Assembly (NCBI RefSeq): GCF_002019795.1
Contig: NZ_KV917381.1
Location: forward strand, 1,051,210-1,115,209
Length of the DNA: 64,000 nt
Reading direction: 5' to 3'
DNA from: Bacillus alkalicellulosilyticus
GTDB taxonomy: Bacteria > Bacillota > Bacilli > Bacillales > Bacillaceae_F
The position numbers and the translations under genes are program-made. Of this stretch, positions 18,223 through 27,327 are shown in pieces (the first letter of the stretch is position 1; every line of letters starts with the position of its first letter). Below the pieces are notes generated by a model, which made no database searches, was not told the DNA's origin, and saw nothing but the letters and a program-made list of their open reading frames with translations.

Positions 18223-19393
18223 ACTGTTACTTGTTGATGATGAGCAACTCATTGTAAAGAGCTTGTTGAAAACAATAGCCTGGGAAGAATTACACTGTAC
18301 TGTTGTTGGGACTGCACGAAATGGCAAAGAGGCGTTGAAGAAATATCAGCAATTCGCTCCAGATATCGTTATTACTGATATCCGAATGCCGGTTATGGAT
18401 GGGATTGAGCTTTTGAAAAATATCAAAGAAATCAATCCAAAAAGCAAGGCGATTATTTTATCCGGTTATGATGAGTTTAGTTATGCAAGAGATGCCATGA
18501 AGTACGGAGCGAGTGATTATATTTTAAAACCAATTGATTATGATGAGTTATACAGGTCAGTCGAAAAAATATCTAAAGAGATTAAAGAAGAGGTAGAACA
18601 ATTACAAATGGTTTATAAAAATATATTGTTTGAAGCGATATCCGGAGGAAACCCAATTCATCATGAACTAGATGCTTGTTTTTTTAAGATGGTTTGTCTA
18701 GAAACGTCGACCCACACGATTTTAAATGAAGAGTTTATTCGCCAAAAAGTGGGTACCGTTTATCATTCGGATGTGTCTATCTTTGTGCTTAAAGTAGAAC
18801 CAACGTTGTACTCCATTATTTTCTGTAGTCAAAATCGTAATTCGTTACTTCGAGTGGAAAAAGATTCAGTTCGAAAAATGTTGAATCACTTTCCAGTTGA
18901 TATTCATTTTGGTGTCGGAAATATATTATACGGATTACGGGATATATATGACGGTCATAAGCAAGCGCTTACATGCTTACGTTATAAAAACTTATTCGCA
19001 GAAAAGAAAGTCATTACGATGAACGACGTCAATCAATTAAAAAATAAGAAATCGGGAACAGACAATGTCGTAGTAAAAGCGATGGAATTTATGAAAGGTT
19101 CGTTTGAAGAAGATATCGGTATTGATGACATTGCCGACCATGTGGGATTGAGTGTCAGTCGGTTAAGTGTTGTATTCAAAAAAGGAACAGGTATCACTTG
19201 TCTTGAATATTTAACTAACATTAGAATGGAAAAAGCACTGTTTCTTCTTAAGCATACTTCTAAAAAGACATATGAAATTGCAGAGCTTGTAGGATATACA
19301 GATCCCAGGTATTTTAGCCAAGTATTTAAAAAGAAAGTAAACCTTACACCGAGTGAATATCGTAAGGGAGAAGGACAGCTCGTTTCAAAATGA
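18212..19393 (+). CDS. YesN-type response regulator with AraC-family DNA-binding domain
   Basis: 393 residues; GTG start inside the end of the kinase gene with GGTGAGGG upstream. A receiver domain (about 3-120) has the acidic pair DDE near residue 8, phosphoacceptor D56 (VITDIRMP) and K106 (ILKPID). A variable central part is followed by a C-terminal AraC/XylS double helix-turn-helix (about 295-390) with IDDIADHVGLSVSRLSVVFK and the YFSQVFKK-x-NLTPSEYR signature. It is the partner of the preceding kinase and a probable activator of the transporter genes. Confidence 0.93.
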   Translation: MDYKLLLVDDEQLIVKSLLKTIAWEELHCTVVGTARNGKEALKKYQQFAPDIVITDIRMPVMDGIELLKNIKEINPKSKAIILSGYDEFSYARDAMKYGASDYILKPIDYDELYRSVEKISKEIKEEVEQLQMVYKNILFEAISGGNPIHHELDACFFKMVCLETSTHTILNEEFIRQKVGTVYHSDVSIFVLKVEPTLYSIIFCSQNRNSLLRVEKDSVRKMLNHFPVDIHFGVGNILYGLRDIYDGHKQALTCLRYKNLFAEKKVITMNDVNQLKNKKSGTDNVVVKAMEFMKGSFEEDIGIDDIADHVGLSVSRLSVVFKKGTGITCLEYLTNIRMEKALFLLKHTSKKTYEIAELVGYTDPRYFSQVFKKKVNLTPSEYRKGEGQLVSK

Positions 19394-19414
19394 CCATTGT
19401 TCGGAGGCGCATGC

Positions 19415-20305
19415 ATGAGTTCACGTATAGTTGTAGTTGGAAGTATAAATATGGATTTAGTCACAGTCGTTGATACTTTTCCTATCCCAGGTGAGACCCG
19501 TATTGGTTCAGATTTTAAAACGGTAACAGGAGGGAAGGGTGCAAATCAAGCGGTAGCCGCAGCAAGACTAGGTGCTGAAGTGACGATGATTGGCTGTGTA
19601 GGTGATGATGCGTTTGGAATACAATCACTTCAAGTACTTGAGCGTGAAGGAATCGTAACCGACCATGTGAAACAGATCAAAGGGGTTGAAACCGGTATTG
19701 CCGCAATCACGGTTTCTGGGGGAGAGAATCAAATCGTTGTAGTGCCAGGTGCGAATTCATATGTTACGCCCGAGTATATTAAAGAAAAGGAACAGGTGAT
19801 TAAGGACAGCGATATCGTCTTGATTCAGCTTGAAATCCCGATTGCTACCGTTGAAGCGGTGGCGTTGATTGCTAATCGTTATCAAACAAAAATTATAGTA
19901 AACCCAGCGCCAATCCAAGCCTTACCTGCTTTTCTCTTAGAGACTGTTGATTACATCACACCGAATGAACATGAAGTGAAGCAACTAGATGTGCCTTTAT
20001 GTAAAGGTGAGATGGTCATTACAAAAGGAGAAGAAGGCGTTTCGATTAAAGCAAAAGAAGGAAATATAGCAATCCCCGCACATCGTGTGCAAGTGGTAGA
20101 TACAACCGGGGCTGGCGATACGTTTAATGGCGCCCTTGCTGTTGCCTTATGTGAAGGAAAGTCGATAGTGGAAGCTAGTCAATTTGCGGTGGCGGCAAGT
20201 GCACTGTCTGTTTTAAAATTTGGTGCACAAGCAGGAATGCCTACGCTTCAAGAAGTAGAAGAGTTCATAAATGATAAAGCAGAAAAGGGAAAAGGACGAC
20301 AATAG
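19415..20305 (+). CDS. rbsK: Ribokinase (PfkB-family sugar kinase)
   Basis: Start ATG 19415 was chosen because GGAGG (19403-19407) lies 7 nt upstream. 296 residues, normal for RbsK. The N-terminal motif GSINMDLV, the sugar-binding GGKGANQAVAAARLG (about 34-48) and the C-terminal PfkB signature DTTGAGDTFNGALAVAL with the catalytic Asp (about 228-244) are present. It phosphorylates D-ribose with ATP to ribose 5-phosphate if it is a true ribokinase; related furanose kinases look alike. Last gene of the ABC/YesMN operon, 21 nt after the regulator, so it probably acts on the imported sugar or its breakdown product. Confidence 0.88.
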   Translation: MSSRIVVVGSINMDLVTVVDTFPIPGETRIGSDFKTVTGGKGANQAVAAARLGAEVTMIGCVGDDAFGIQSLQVLEREGIVTDHVKQIKGVETGIAAITVSGGENQIVVVPGANSYVTPEYIKEKEQVIKDSDIVLIQLEIPIATVEAVALIANRYQTKIIVNPAPIQALPAFLLETVDYITPNEHEVKQLDVPLCKGEMVITKGEEGVSIKAKEGNIAIPAHRVQVVDTTGAGDTFNGALAVALCEGKSIVEASQFAVAASALSVLKFGAQAGMPTLQEVEEFINDKAEKGKGRQ

Positions 20306-20332
20306 GGAAGGTATCCCTGTTGTCGTATTTTT
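20296..20332 (+). terminator. Intrinsic terminator overlapping the rbsK stop codon
   Basis: ACGACAATAGGGA (20296-20308) pairs with TCCCTGTTGTCGT (20314-20326), 13 bp with one wobble, followed by ATTTTTA. The TAG stop codon of rbsK lies within the 5' arm. Confidence 0.88.
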
Positions 20333-20426
20333 ATCATTGGGGTAATTCACGAAAAAAGTATAGGTTTCACTGCTACCGATCACATCTAAGAAAAGACGGT
20401 TAGCGAAGGCACTGTAAAAAGTTAAA

Positions 20427-20493
20427 AACTGGAGGCCACTGAAAAAGTACAAACCAACTTTTTCAATGCCCTCCGGTTAGCAGTTCTTTTTTT
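20427..20493 (+). terminator. Family B hairpin with U-run upstream of pssA
   Basis: AACTGGAGGCCACTGAAAAA pairs with the mirror sequence ending in CCTCCGGTT (20470-20478), with minor mismatches, and is followed by AGCAGTTCTTTTTTTG. A partial second copy of the 5' arm (GGCACTGTAAAAAGTTAAAA) immediately precedes it. Nothing else is seen in 20333-20577. Confidence 0.7.
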
Positions 20494-20577
20494 GTTTCCT
20501 TATACAATTGACTTATATAAAGTGTATAATGGAAGATACTAAGTAAATGATTCATTGTCGGAGAGTGATAAGAACGT

Positions 20578-21309
20578 ATGCGTATGCCATTTATGAAAAT
20601 GATTCCGAACATGTTCACATTAGGAAACTTATATTGCGGCTTTTTATCGATCGGTTTTGCTGCTGATGGACAATATAAAAACGCAGCGATTTTGATTTTA
20701 ATTGGAATGATGTTAGACAGTATGGATGGACGACTTGCAAGAATGTTGAATGCTGATTCTGAGTTGGGTAAGGAATTAGACTCTTTAGCAGATATTGTTA
20801 CGTTTGGCGTGGCCCCATCATTTTTAGTGTATTATACATATTTCTTTCAGTTTGGACTGCTAGGATTTGCGGTAGCCGGGTTGTTTCCTTTATTCGGTGC
20901 ATATCGTCTAGCTCGATTTAATATTAGCACGACGAAAGCATCTTCCAATTATTTTACTGGTGTACCGATAACAGCTGCAGGTGGAATATTGGCTTTATTA
21001 ACGTTATTCGGTGGTTATTTCCCAGAGATTATTACAACCGTTATTTTTACGGCATTATGTTTTCTTATGGTGAGTAAGCTTAAAATACCGAGTTTAAAGG
21101 AAGTTCCATTACCGAAGTATGGAACGATTGTCACGATATTTTTAGGGTCTTTACTGTTTGTTATTTATCAAGGGACATATGGTCAATTCCCTTACTTGAT
21201 TTACATTGCAACGCCACTCTACATCGCTTATTTAGCATACCGCTTTAAAAAAGGAAAGGACCGGAAAAAACAAGAAAAAGAAAGCGAAGAGGAAGTTATA
21301 AAAGATTGA
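20578..21309 (+). CDS. pssA: CDP-diacylglycerol-serine O-phosphatidyltransferase
   Basis: 243 residues with several membrane helices. The CDP-alcohol phosphotransferase motif DG-x2-AR-x8-G-x3-D-x3-D is complete: MDGRLARML followed by GKELDSLAD (about residues 47-71). The N-terminus, with PNMFTLGNLYCGFLSI, is typical of bacterial PssA. It makes phosphatidylserine from CDP-diacylglycerol and L-serine in the membrane; the usual next enzyme, Psd, is not nearby. The basic, Lys/Glu-rich C-terminal tail is cytosolic. The gene stands alone between terminators. Confidence 0.94.
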   Translation: MRMPFMKMIPNMFTLGNLYCGFLSIGFAADGQYKNAAILILIGMMLDSMDGRLARMLNADSELGKELDSLADIVTFGVAPSFLVYYTYFFQFGLLGFAVAGLFPLFGAYRLARFNISTTKASSNYFTGVPITAAGGILALLTLFGGYFPEIITTVIFTALCFLMVSKLKIPSLKEVPLPKYGTIVTIFLGSLLFVIYQGTYGQFPYLIYIATPLYIAYLAYRFKKGKDRKKQEKESEEEVIKD

Positions 21310-21327
21310 GACCATACTAGGACAAGA

Positions 21328-21366
21328 GGGCAGGGATAAAAGGTAGTTACCTTTTGTCCCTGTCTT
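21328..21366 (+). terminator. Terminator hairpin after pssA (family A-like)
   Basis: GGGCAGGGATAAAAGGTA pairs with TACCTTTTGTCCCTGTCTT and is followed by TATTC. The stem core (AAAAGGT/ACCTTTT) is that of family A. Confidence 0.7.
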
Positions 21367-21504
21367 TATTCAATCGCACCTTCCCAAATAAAAGAAATAT
21401 TCAATAAGGCTATCCATTTTTTTGTGTTAGAACAGGACTTCCATGAATACAATGTACAAGCGGTAAGTTGTCCAACGTGTCAATTGTTTACTGGAGGGTG
21501 TTCT

Positions 21505-22134
21505 ATGAGTTTGTTCTTAGGGTATGTGTTTTTAGGGTTGTCACTGGCGGCACCAATCGGGCCAGTTAATGCAGCTCAACTTGATACCGGCATTAAAAAA
21601 GGGTTTTTGCACGCTTGGATAGTTGGATTAGGAGCAACTGTGGCTGATGGATTTTATATGCTTCTTGTTTTTTTAGGAGTCGTTCATTTTATTGATCTGC
21701 CATTTATGCAAACTTTTCTATGGATATTCGGTGCCTTTGTATTAATGTATACGGGGTATGAGAGTTTATTAGGGGCGAACGAAGTAAAGGTGAAGAGTGA
21801 AAGAACGAGTGAAGGTTCTCACTTTAAATCATTTATGTCTGGTTTTTTTATCTCTTTGTTTAATCCGCTTACGATTTTGTTTTGGCTTGGTATCTTTGGA
21901 TCGGTGTTAACAAAAACGGTACATACGTACGGGGCGCATAAAGTGATGTTATATACTGCGGCGATTTTTGTAGGGATTACGATTTGGGATATTACAATGG
22001 CAGGCCTATCAAGTACATTACGAAAGTACTTGACGACCCGCCTTCTAAAAACAATTTCAATTCTATCAGGTCTTTCACTTATTGGATTTGGAATATATTT
22101 CGCCATACAAGCTTTTGACGTTATATTTTTGTAA
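21505..22134 (+). CDS. LysE/RhtB-family amino acid exporter
   Basis: Start ATG 21505 was chosen because CTGGAGGGTG lies upstream at good spacing; the open frame extends back to 21424 without a ribosome site. 209 residues, typical of LysE/RhtB. Six helices are predicted, with the family N-terminal motif GLSLAAPIGPVNAAQL and the SLFNPLTILFWLGIF motif in the middle. Members export lysine, threonine, homoserine or related compounds; the specificity is not readable. Its 3' end overlaps the convergent APC permease gene by 14 nt. Confidence 0.9.
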   Translation: MSLFLGYVFLGLSLAAPIGPVNAAQLDTGIKKGFLHAWIVGLGATVADGFYMLLVFLGVVHFIDLPFMQTFLWIFGAFVLMYTGYESLLGANEVKVKSERTSEGSHFKSFMSGFFISLFNPLTILFWLGIFGSVLTKTVHTYGAHKVMLYTAAIFVGITIWDITMAGLSSTLRKYLTTRLLKTISILSGLSLIGFGIYFAIQAFDVIFL

Positions 22135-23485
22135 AAAGAGTTCCCTTATCTGTTGGGTCATCTTCTTTCTTCCAATGTTTCCTCATAATTAATGTGACAA
22201 TCGCAATCACGATGATAAACATAAGACTTACAAAAAAACCTGGACGACTTGTATGATGAAATAAAGTTCCACTCACACCAAGCAATACGAGTAGTAACCC
22301 GAGCAGTCGTTTTACATTATCACCGGCCTTTAGTTTAGTTAACCGTTTGTATGAGCAAAGAATAAAAATCCAGTTATAAAGAAGCATTAAACTAGCGGCT
22401 GTTGTTACATATTCATAAATTCGTTCTGGCATGATTAAAGCCAAAACGATTGAAGCAATAATCCCTAAAGTGGTGAGGCAGATAGCTGGCAATGCCACTT
22501 TATTTTTTATTTTCTTCTCAAAAATAGCTGGTGCATCTCTGTCAGCTGCTAACGTAACAAGGATACTTGTCACAGCAAAAAGAGACGCAGCCATGGTTGA
22601 GAAACCGGCAATAATAAAAACCCCATTAAAAATATGAGGGATATATGGGATGTTAAAGTCTGCTAATGCTGTTATAAAAGGGCTCTGCTCTGTGGAAAAG
22701 TGATTCCACCTTACAAGTGTAAGAGCAAGTCCAATTGAAGACACATAAATAACAGCTAATAATAACAACATGACTTTTCCTGACTTAGGGGCATCGGTCA
22801 TTTTTTTCAAACGAACGGCTAATAACCCCATAATTTCAATTCCAGCATACCCATAAAAACCAAATATTAACGATGACCAAAACCCTGTGAATCCATTCGG
22901 AAAAAGAGATGGTATTGATGTTGGAATTGTATCTTTCTCAGGGCTTCCTCCATTTAACACACCAAATAATGCGAGTACAGCAAGGATAATAAACATTACA
23001 ATGGCTGCAATCTTGATGACAGCTAGTACATTTTCAATCCGGTCAAATCCTTTTGATCCAAGTAAGACTACAATAATTCCTAGAACAGCATAAACGCTAG
23101 CTAACATCCAAAGTGGTACGTTCGGAAACCAGAGGCGCGTAAAAATAGACAAAGCCGTTAGTTGACTTCCCATAATAAGCATCTCTGATGCCCAATACAC
23201 CCAACCACTACTAAAACCAGCCCACCGACCATATGCTTTTTTAGCATATGTTCGAAAAGAACCTTTTTGTGGGTCTGCAATTGTCATTTTAGCGAGAGCT
23301 TCAAATACGACATAAGTACCTATTGCTGCTAAGACGTAAGCCAAAACAACAGATGGTCCAGCCATATTGATGGCAATGCTTGACCCAAGAAAAAAGCCAG
23401 TACCAATTGTACATGCTACTCCAAGTAATGATAGTTGCCACCACTTAATTGTTTTTTCTCCGTGACTCGCGTCTGCGCTTTTCAA
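22121..23485 (-). CDS. APC-family amino acid permease
   Basis: 454 residues with about twelve predicted helices. The N-terminus TIKWWQLSLLGVACTIGTGF carries the G-x-G substrate-binding motif of helix 1 of APC transporters, and helix 6 has FGFYGYAGIEIMGLLA. It imports an amino acid with a proton or sodium. The TTG start has AAGGAG 10 nt upstream; two overlapping ATG codons between them are out of frame and stop at once. Convergent with the LysE-family gene. The substrate is unknown. Confidence 0.9.
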   Translation of the reverse strand: MKSADASHGEKTIKWWQLSLLGVACTIGTGFFLGSSIAINMAGPSVVLAYVLAAIGTYVVFEALAKMTIADPQKGSFRTYAKKAYGRWAGFSSGWVYWASEMLIMGSQLTALSIFTRLWFPNVPLWMLASVYAVLGIIVVLLGSKGFDRIENVLAVIKIAAIVMFIILAVLALFGVLNGGSPEKDTIPTSIPSLFPNGFTGFWSSLIFGFYGYAGIEIMGLLAVRLKKMTDAPKSGKVMLLLLAVIYVSSIGLALTLVRWNHFSTEQSPFITALADFNIPYIPHIFNGVFIIAGFSTMAASLFAVTSILVTLAADRDAPAIFEKKIKNKVALPAICLTTLGIIASIVLALIMPERIYEYVTTAASLMLLYNWIFILCSYKRLTKLKAGDNVKRLLGLLLVLLGVSGTLFHHTSRPGFFVSLMFIIVIAIVTLIMRKHWKKEDDPTDKGTLFTKI

Positions 23486-23591
23486 AACATCATCACTCCT
23501 TAATTCATGTTGTTATTGTTCGAAAAAAATAGAGGGTTTATGTACAAAAAGGCGAAAGTAATCTATAGCTAAAAAGTCATGTCAAACGGAA

Positions 23592-23606
23592 TCTATTTTT
23601 GTCGAA
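23592..23606 (+). promoter_or_regulatory. Spo0A box upstream of the MASE3 sensor kinase
   Basis: TTGTCGAA (23599-23606) is a perfect 0A-box, preceded by TCTATTT exactly as at 9233-9247 upstream of pulA. It lies about 55 nt before the kinase start codon, near the 5' end of the transcript, which suits control of a sporulation-phosphorelay kinase by Spo0A. Confidence 0.5.
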
Positions 23607-23661
23607 ACTCTTACAATTTGACATTTTTCAGCATATTATTAAAGGTGTGGAGGTGAAATCA

Positions 23662-25860
23662 ATGGGTTTAACAAAGATAGAGAAAAACACTGTTACTATA
23701 GCTGTAGTTGGCTTACTTTCCCTGTTGGCTCTTTTTTCCCATATTTCAATTTATTTACATATTGAAAATCATCTACTTGCACATACGATATTAGAGATGA
23801 TAAGTGTAGCTATTTCTGTTTCGATAGTGATTTATGGTTGGTTTACATTTTCAATTACCAAATCCCTACCAACATTTGTATTGACCATTGGATTTATGGT
23901 TGTTGCCTTTTTTGACTTAGTACATACCTTTTCGTATCCTGGCGTTAATTTGTTAGAACCCAATTTACAAGCATCGGTGTGGTTTTGGCTTATTGCGCGT
24001 TTAACCGAAGCGTTCACGATTGTAATGATATTAGCACTTCATCATCGAGACCAAACTGTTGGCAGACCTTACATGAAGTACGTCGTCTTATTGATAACGT
24101 CTGGATTGGTGTTTACCTTAAAATATGTGATATCCTCATATTCAAATGTCCTCCCTATACTAGTGGAACCTGGAATTGGACCAACGACGATAAAAAATTC
24201 AATTGAATATGGCGTAGCTTTTATTCATCTTATAGCGATTGTATATTTATGGAAAGTGTATAAAAGAGATAAAAATGCTTATTATTTAAACTTAATATTG
24301 GCCTTTTATTTTTTAATCCTGGCTAGTTTGTCTCTCACTGTATATACAGATGTCAATGATGCAACGATTATCATTGGGCACATCTTTAAAGTTATTGGCT
24401 ATTTTTACATTCTTAAGGGTTTTTATTACTTTTATCTTCATCGCCCATTTGAGAAAAAACATCATACCGAACAACAACTTGCTGATTTAGAAAGCCAGCT
24501 AGTCTCTTTCTTTCAAGAAACCAAGGATGCAATGGTCATCTATAATCTTAGTCAAAATAAAATAATCCGTAGAAATCAGGCATTTGAACTAACCTTTGGT
24601 TATGAAACAAAAGCTGAGCGGGAAGTCAAATATGCAATTCAAAAATATATTGAAAATAAAAAAAGAAAGAAAGGTACAGATCATTTCCAGACAACGTTAA
24701 AAAGTATAGATAATTACGAAGTCGACGTTTATTTAACAAGTGCACCGATTTTAAGCAAAAGCACAAAGTTGTTTGCAATTATGATTAGAGATATCTCTGT
24801 TCAAGTGAAAGCGGAGAGGAAAATAGAACAAGCACGAAGAGAATTACAAGAGACAATTCAACAGCATCATGGTGTTATATTTAAATTGAAAAAGCAAAAC
24901 GGCGTTTTTGTCATTACATTGGTCGATGGTAAATTGGTACATCAAAAAGGTATCATTCCAGAAGCGATTATCGGTATGGATGTAAAACAAGCCTTTCCGC
25001 TACTCATTTCAAGTGAAGTTGAAACGCTGCTATGGAAGGCTTGGAACGGTGAAGAAATTGTCTATAATCATTACTCAGCTGTTGGAGAGGTATTATTATT
25101 TTCTGTTATTCCATTAAGACGAGAAGGAAAGGTTGTCGAATTAATAGGGACGATAAGTGACATCACTACACTTATAAAAACAGAAGAATTGCTACGGAAA
25201 TCAGAGAAATTGTCAGTCATTGGAGAATTAGCTGCTGGGTTTGCACATGAAATAAGAAATCCATTAACAACGATTAAAGGGTTTTTGCAGCTAATTCAAA
25301 CAGAAGAAAAAGAACAGAAAAATGATTATTTAACCATTATGCTTAATGAAATAAGTCGACTTGAGATGATAACAAATGAATTTATGGTCGTGGCTAAGCC
25401 ACAGGCTGTTAAATATATTAAGACTGATATTATTGAAATTGTTGAAAAGGTGATTCAATTTCTTCGACCACAAACCATATTAAACAGTATAGAGATTTTT
25501 CTAGAAGTAAATGAAGAATCTGCCTTTGTATATTGTGATGTGAATCAATTAAAGCAAGTGTTTATAAACCTATATAAAAACGCAATGGAAGCTATGCCTG
25601 ACGGAGGTAATATCAAGACCCAAATCTTTGTTACCGATGATAATGTAACCATTTCTATCATTGATGAGGGTTGCGGAATACCAGAAGAGATTATACCTCG
25701 TTTAGGAGAGCCCTTTTATACGCTAAAGGAAAAAGGGACAGGCTTAGGTTTAATGGTTAGCCATAAAATCATAGATTCTCATCATGGTAGCATTGAAATT
25801 ACTAGTCAGGTTAATATTGGAACAACAATTACAATTACTCTTCCTTTAATAAAAGAATAA
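23662..25860 (+). CDS. MASE3-PAS sensor histidine kinase, probable sporulation-type kinase
   Basis: Start ATG 23662 was chosen because TGGAGGTGA lies upstream; the frame is open to 23599. 732 residues. Seven or eight helices form an N-terminal MASE3 membrane sensor (about 10-260; FDLVHTFSYPG motif), then a PAS domain (about 275-385), a second PAS-like region (about 395-510), HisKA with AAGFAHEIRNPLTTIKGFLQ (H about 531) and HATPase_c (NLYKNAMEAM, DEGCGIPEE, GTGLGLMVSH). The HEIRNPLTTIKGFLQL box is like that of the Bacillus KinA-E kinases that feed the Spo0F phosphorelay. No partner regulator is adjacent, which fits an orphan phosphorelay kinase. The sporulation role is inference. Confidence 0.88.
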   Translation: MGLTKIEKNTVTIAVVGLLSLLALFSHISIYLHIENHLLAHTILEMISVAISVSIVIYGWFTFSITKSLPTFVLTIGFMVVAFFDLVHTFSYPGVNLLEPNLQASVWFWLIARLTEAFTIVMILALHHRDQTVGRPYMKYVVLLITSGLVFTLKYVISSYSNVLPILVEPGIGPTTIKNSIEYGVAFIHLIAIVYLWKVYKRDKNAYYLNLILAFYFLILASLSLTVYTDVNDATIIIGHIFKVIGYFYILKGFYYFYLHRPFEKKHHTEQQLADLESQLVSFFQETKDAMVIYNLSQNKIIRRNQAFELTFGYETKAEREVKYAIQKYIENKKRKKGTDHFQTTLKSIDNYEVDVYLTSAPILSKSTKLFAIMIRDISVQVKAERKIEQARRELQETIQQHHGVIFKLKKQNGVFVITLVDGKLVHQKGIIPEAIIGMDVKQAFPLLISSEVETLLWKAWNGEEIVYNHYSAVGEVLLFSVIPLRREGKVVELIGTISDITTLIKTEELLRKSEKLSVIGELAAGFAHEIRNPLTTIKGFLQLIQTEEKEQKNDYLTIMLNEISRLEMITNEFMVVAKPQAVKYIKTDIIEIVEKVIQFLRPQTILNSIEIFLEVNEESAFVYCDVNQLKQVFINLYKNAMEAMPDGGNIKTQIFVTDDNVTISIIDEGCGIPEEIIPRLGEPFYTLKEKGTGLGLMVSHKIIDSHHGSIEITSQVNIGTTITITLPLIKE

Positions 25861-25864
25861 AACG

Positions 25865-25902
25865 AATCCCGTAAGGTTGTTTCCAGAACTTGCGGGATTT
25901 TT
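25865..25902 (+). terminator. Intrinsic terminator of the sensor kinase gene
   Basis: AATCCCGTAAG pairs with CTTGCGGGATT (one wobble), and the 3' arm runs into TTTTT. It begins 4 nt after the stop codon. Confidence 0.9.
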
Positions 25903-25928
25903 GTTAGGATAAAAATCCATGATTGGAT

Positions 25929-25972
25929 GAGGGCACTGTAAAAGTTAAAAACCGAACTTTTTCAGTGCCCTC
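25929..25972. repeat. Family B hairpin repeat
   Basis: GAGGGCACTGTAAAAGTT pairs with AACTTTTTCAGTGCCCTC around AAAAACCG. Near-identical copies occur at 31501-31545, 31643-31686, 38101-38147 and 45351-45390. There is no U-run on either side. Confidence 0.8.
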
Positions 25973-26297
25973 TGATTCAATTCTAAGTATAACCAGATAG
26001 GTGTTTTTTTTAGGGATTTACTCACACCATTTCAAATGCTGCGGGTTTTCGGGAGGATTCGATAGTGAGAAAAATTACCAAATTACTATAATGGGAGGAA
26101 TCTAACTGTTACGATACAAGCATATAATCGTTGTATAGTTCAATTTCGGACAATGCTTTACAAAGTGCAAAACAATAAGGATCTGGCTTTTTACATTTTG
26201 TCTAGTGTCTCTGAGATAGTTTGTATTTAAAATGGGTAATAGTAGATTTTAAATTTTGAACATTCGGCAAATTTAACTAAGAGTAGGAGGCGGTATT
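25973..26297 (+). other. Control region of the pyrimidine-catabolism genes
   Basis: No gene is seen. A TATAAT at 26123-26128 lies inside a dyad, ATACAA (26114-26119) and TTGTAT (26131-26136), which could be an operator over a promoter; no good -35 is present. A ribosome site GTAGGAGGCGG precedes the next gene. Confidence 0.35.
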
Positions 26298-27188
26298 ATG
26301 TCTGACAAAGTAACGATTGGACTTATTCAAGCTTCTCATGATGTTCATGGTGATGAACCTGTAGAGGTACACAAAGAGAAGGCCATTGAAAAGCATATTG
26401 CCCTTGTAAGAGAAGCCAAGAATAAAGGTGCACAAATCGTCTGTTTACAGGAAATTTTCTATGGTCCATATTTTTGTGCTGAGCAAACCACCAAATGGTA
26501 TGAAAGTGCGGAGGAAATTCCAAATGGACCAACAACAAAGCTATTTCAGGAGTTGGCCAAAGAATTAGAAATTGTTATTATCTTACCTATTTATGAACGA
26601 GAAGGAATCTCAACCTATTACAATACTGCTGCTGTAATAGATGCAGATGGCTCGTACTTAGGTAAATATAGAAAACAACACATTCCTCATGTAGGAGTTG
26701 GCAACGAGGGGTGCGGATTCTGGGAGAAATATTATTTTAAACCCGGAAACAATGGGTACCAAGTATTTGATACAGCGTTTGCTAAGGTTGGAGTGTACAT
26801 TTGTTATGACCGCCACTTCCCAGAGGGAGCACGTTTACTTGGATTACATGGAGCTGAAATTGTATTTAATCCTTCTGCTACCGTCGCTGGTTTATCCGAA
26901 TATTTATGGAAATTGGAACAACCCGCTCATGCTGTTGCCAATGGCTATTATATTGCAGCTATTAACCGTGTAGGTGTAGAAGCGCCATGGAATATGGGTG
27001 AATTCTACGGACAATCTTACTTAGCCGACCCAAGAGGTAGTTTTGTAGCGATGGGTAGCCGCGATAAAGATGAAATTATAATTGGTGAAATGGATAAAAG
27101 GATGATACGGGAAGTGCGAGATACTTGGCAGTTTTACCGAGACCGTCGTCCTGAAACCTATAAAGATATGACAGCTCTTCTACCTTGA
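26298..27188 (+). CDS. Beta-ureidopropionase-like carbon-nitrogen hydrolase
   Basis: 296 residues of the nitrilase superfamily. The catalytic triad is visible: Glu in CLQEIFYGPYF (about 51), Lys in YRKQHIP (about 122) and Cys in VYICYDRHFPEGARLLG (about 161). The sequence resembles N-carbamoylputrescine amidase and N-carbamoyl-beta-alanine amidase. Beside preTA and hydA it most likely hydrolyses N-carbamoyl-beta-alanine (or N-carbamoyl-beta-aminoisobutyrate) to beta-alanine, CO2 and ammonia, the third step of reductive pyrimidine degradation. First gene of the cluster. The alternative, putrescine synthesis, is not supported by neighbours. Confidence 0.87.
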   Translation: MSDKVTIGLIQASHDVHGDEPVEVHKEKAIEKHIALVREAKNKGAQIVCLQEIFYGPYFCAEQTTKWYESAEEIPNGPTTKLFQELAKELEIVIILPIYEREGISTYYNTAAVIDADGSYLGKYRKQHIPHVGVGNEGCGFWEKYYFKPGNNGYQVFDTAFAKVGVYICYDRHFPEGARLLGLHGAEIVFNPSATVAGLSEYLWKLEQPAHAVANGYYIAAINRVGVEAPWNMGEFYGQSYLADPRGSFVAMGSRDKDEIIIGEMDKRMIREVRDTWQFYRDRRPETYKDMTALLP

Positions 27189-27201
27189 TCTAAATATAAA
27201 T

Positions 27202-27243
27202 GGCTTTACATACTACCCCTCTTCCTAACATAAGTGTAAAGCC
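27202..27243. other. Hairpin between the ureidopropionase gene and preT
   Basis: GGCTTTACA and TGTAAAGCC form a perfect 9-bp inverted repeat with a 24-nt loop and no U-run. It could be an mRNA processing or stability element. Confidence 0.4.
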
Positions 27244-27327
27244 TAGTCCACCATTCCTCATTACTCCTTCAATACTTTTATTCTAATGCCAACGATTCTA
27301 CTGAACTGAAGAAAAGGAGGTATTTCC

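Noticed and set aside
19033-19464. 143-codon antisense frame opposite the response regulator gene
   Set aside because: Overlaps the conserved AraC domain codons and the start of rbsK; no supporting ribosome site or family.
20508-20530. TTGACT and TATAAT upstream of pssA as a promoter pair
   Set aside because: They are only 11 nt apart, too close for sigma-A; they may belong to different elements.
26000-26297. TnrA/GlnR-type nitrogen sites before the pyrimidine genes
   Set aside because: Looked for the TGTNANAWWWTMTNACA pattern; no acceptable match was seen.
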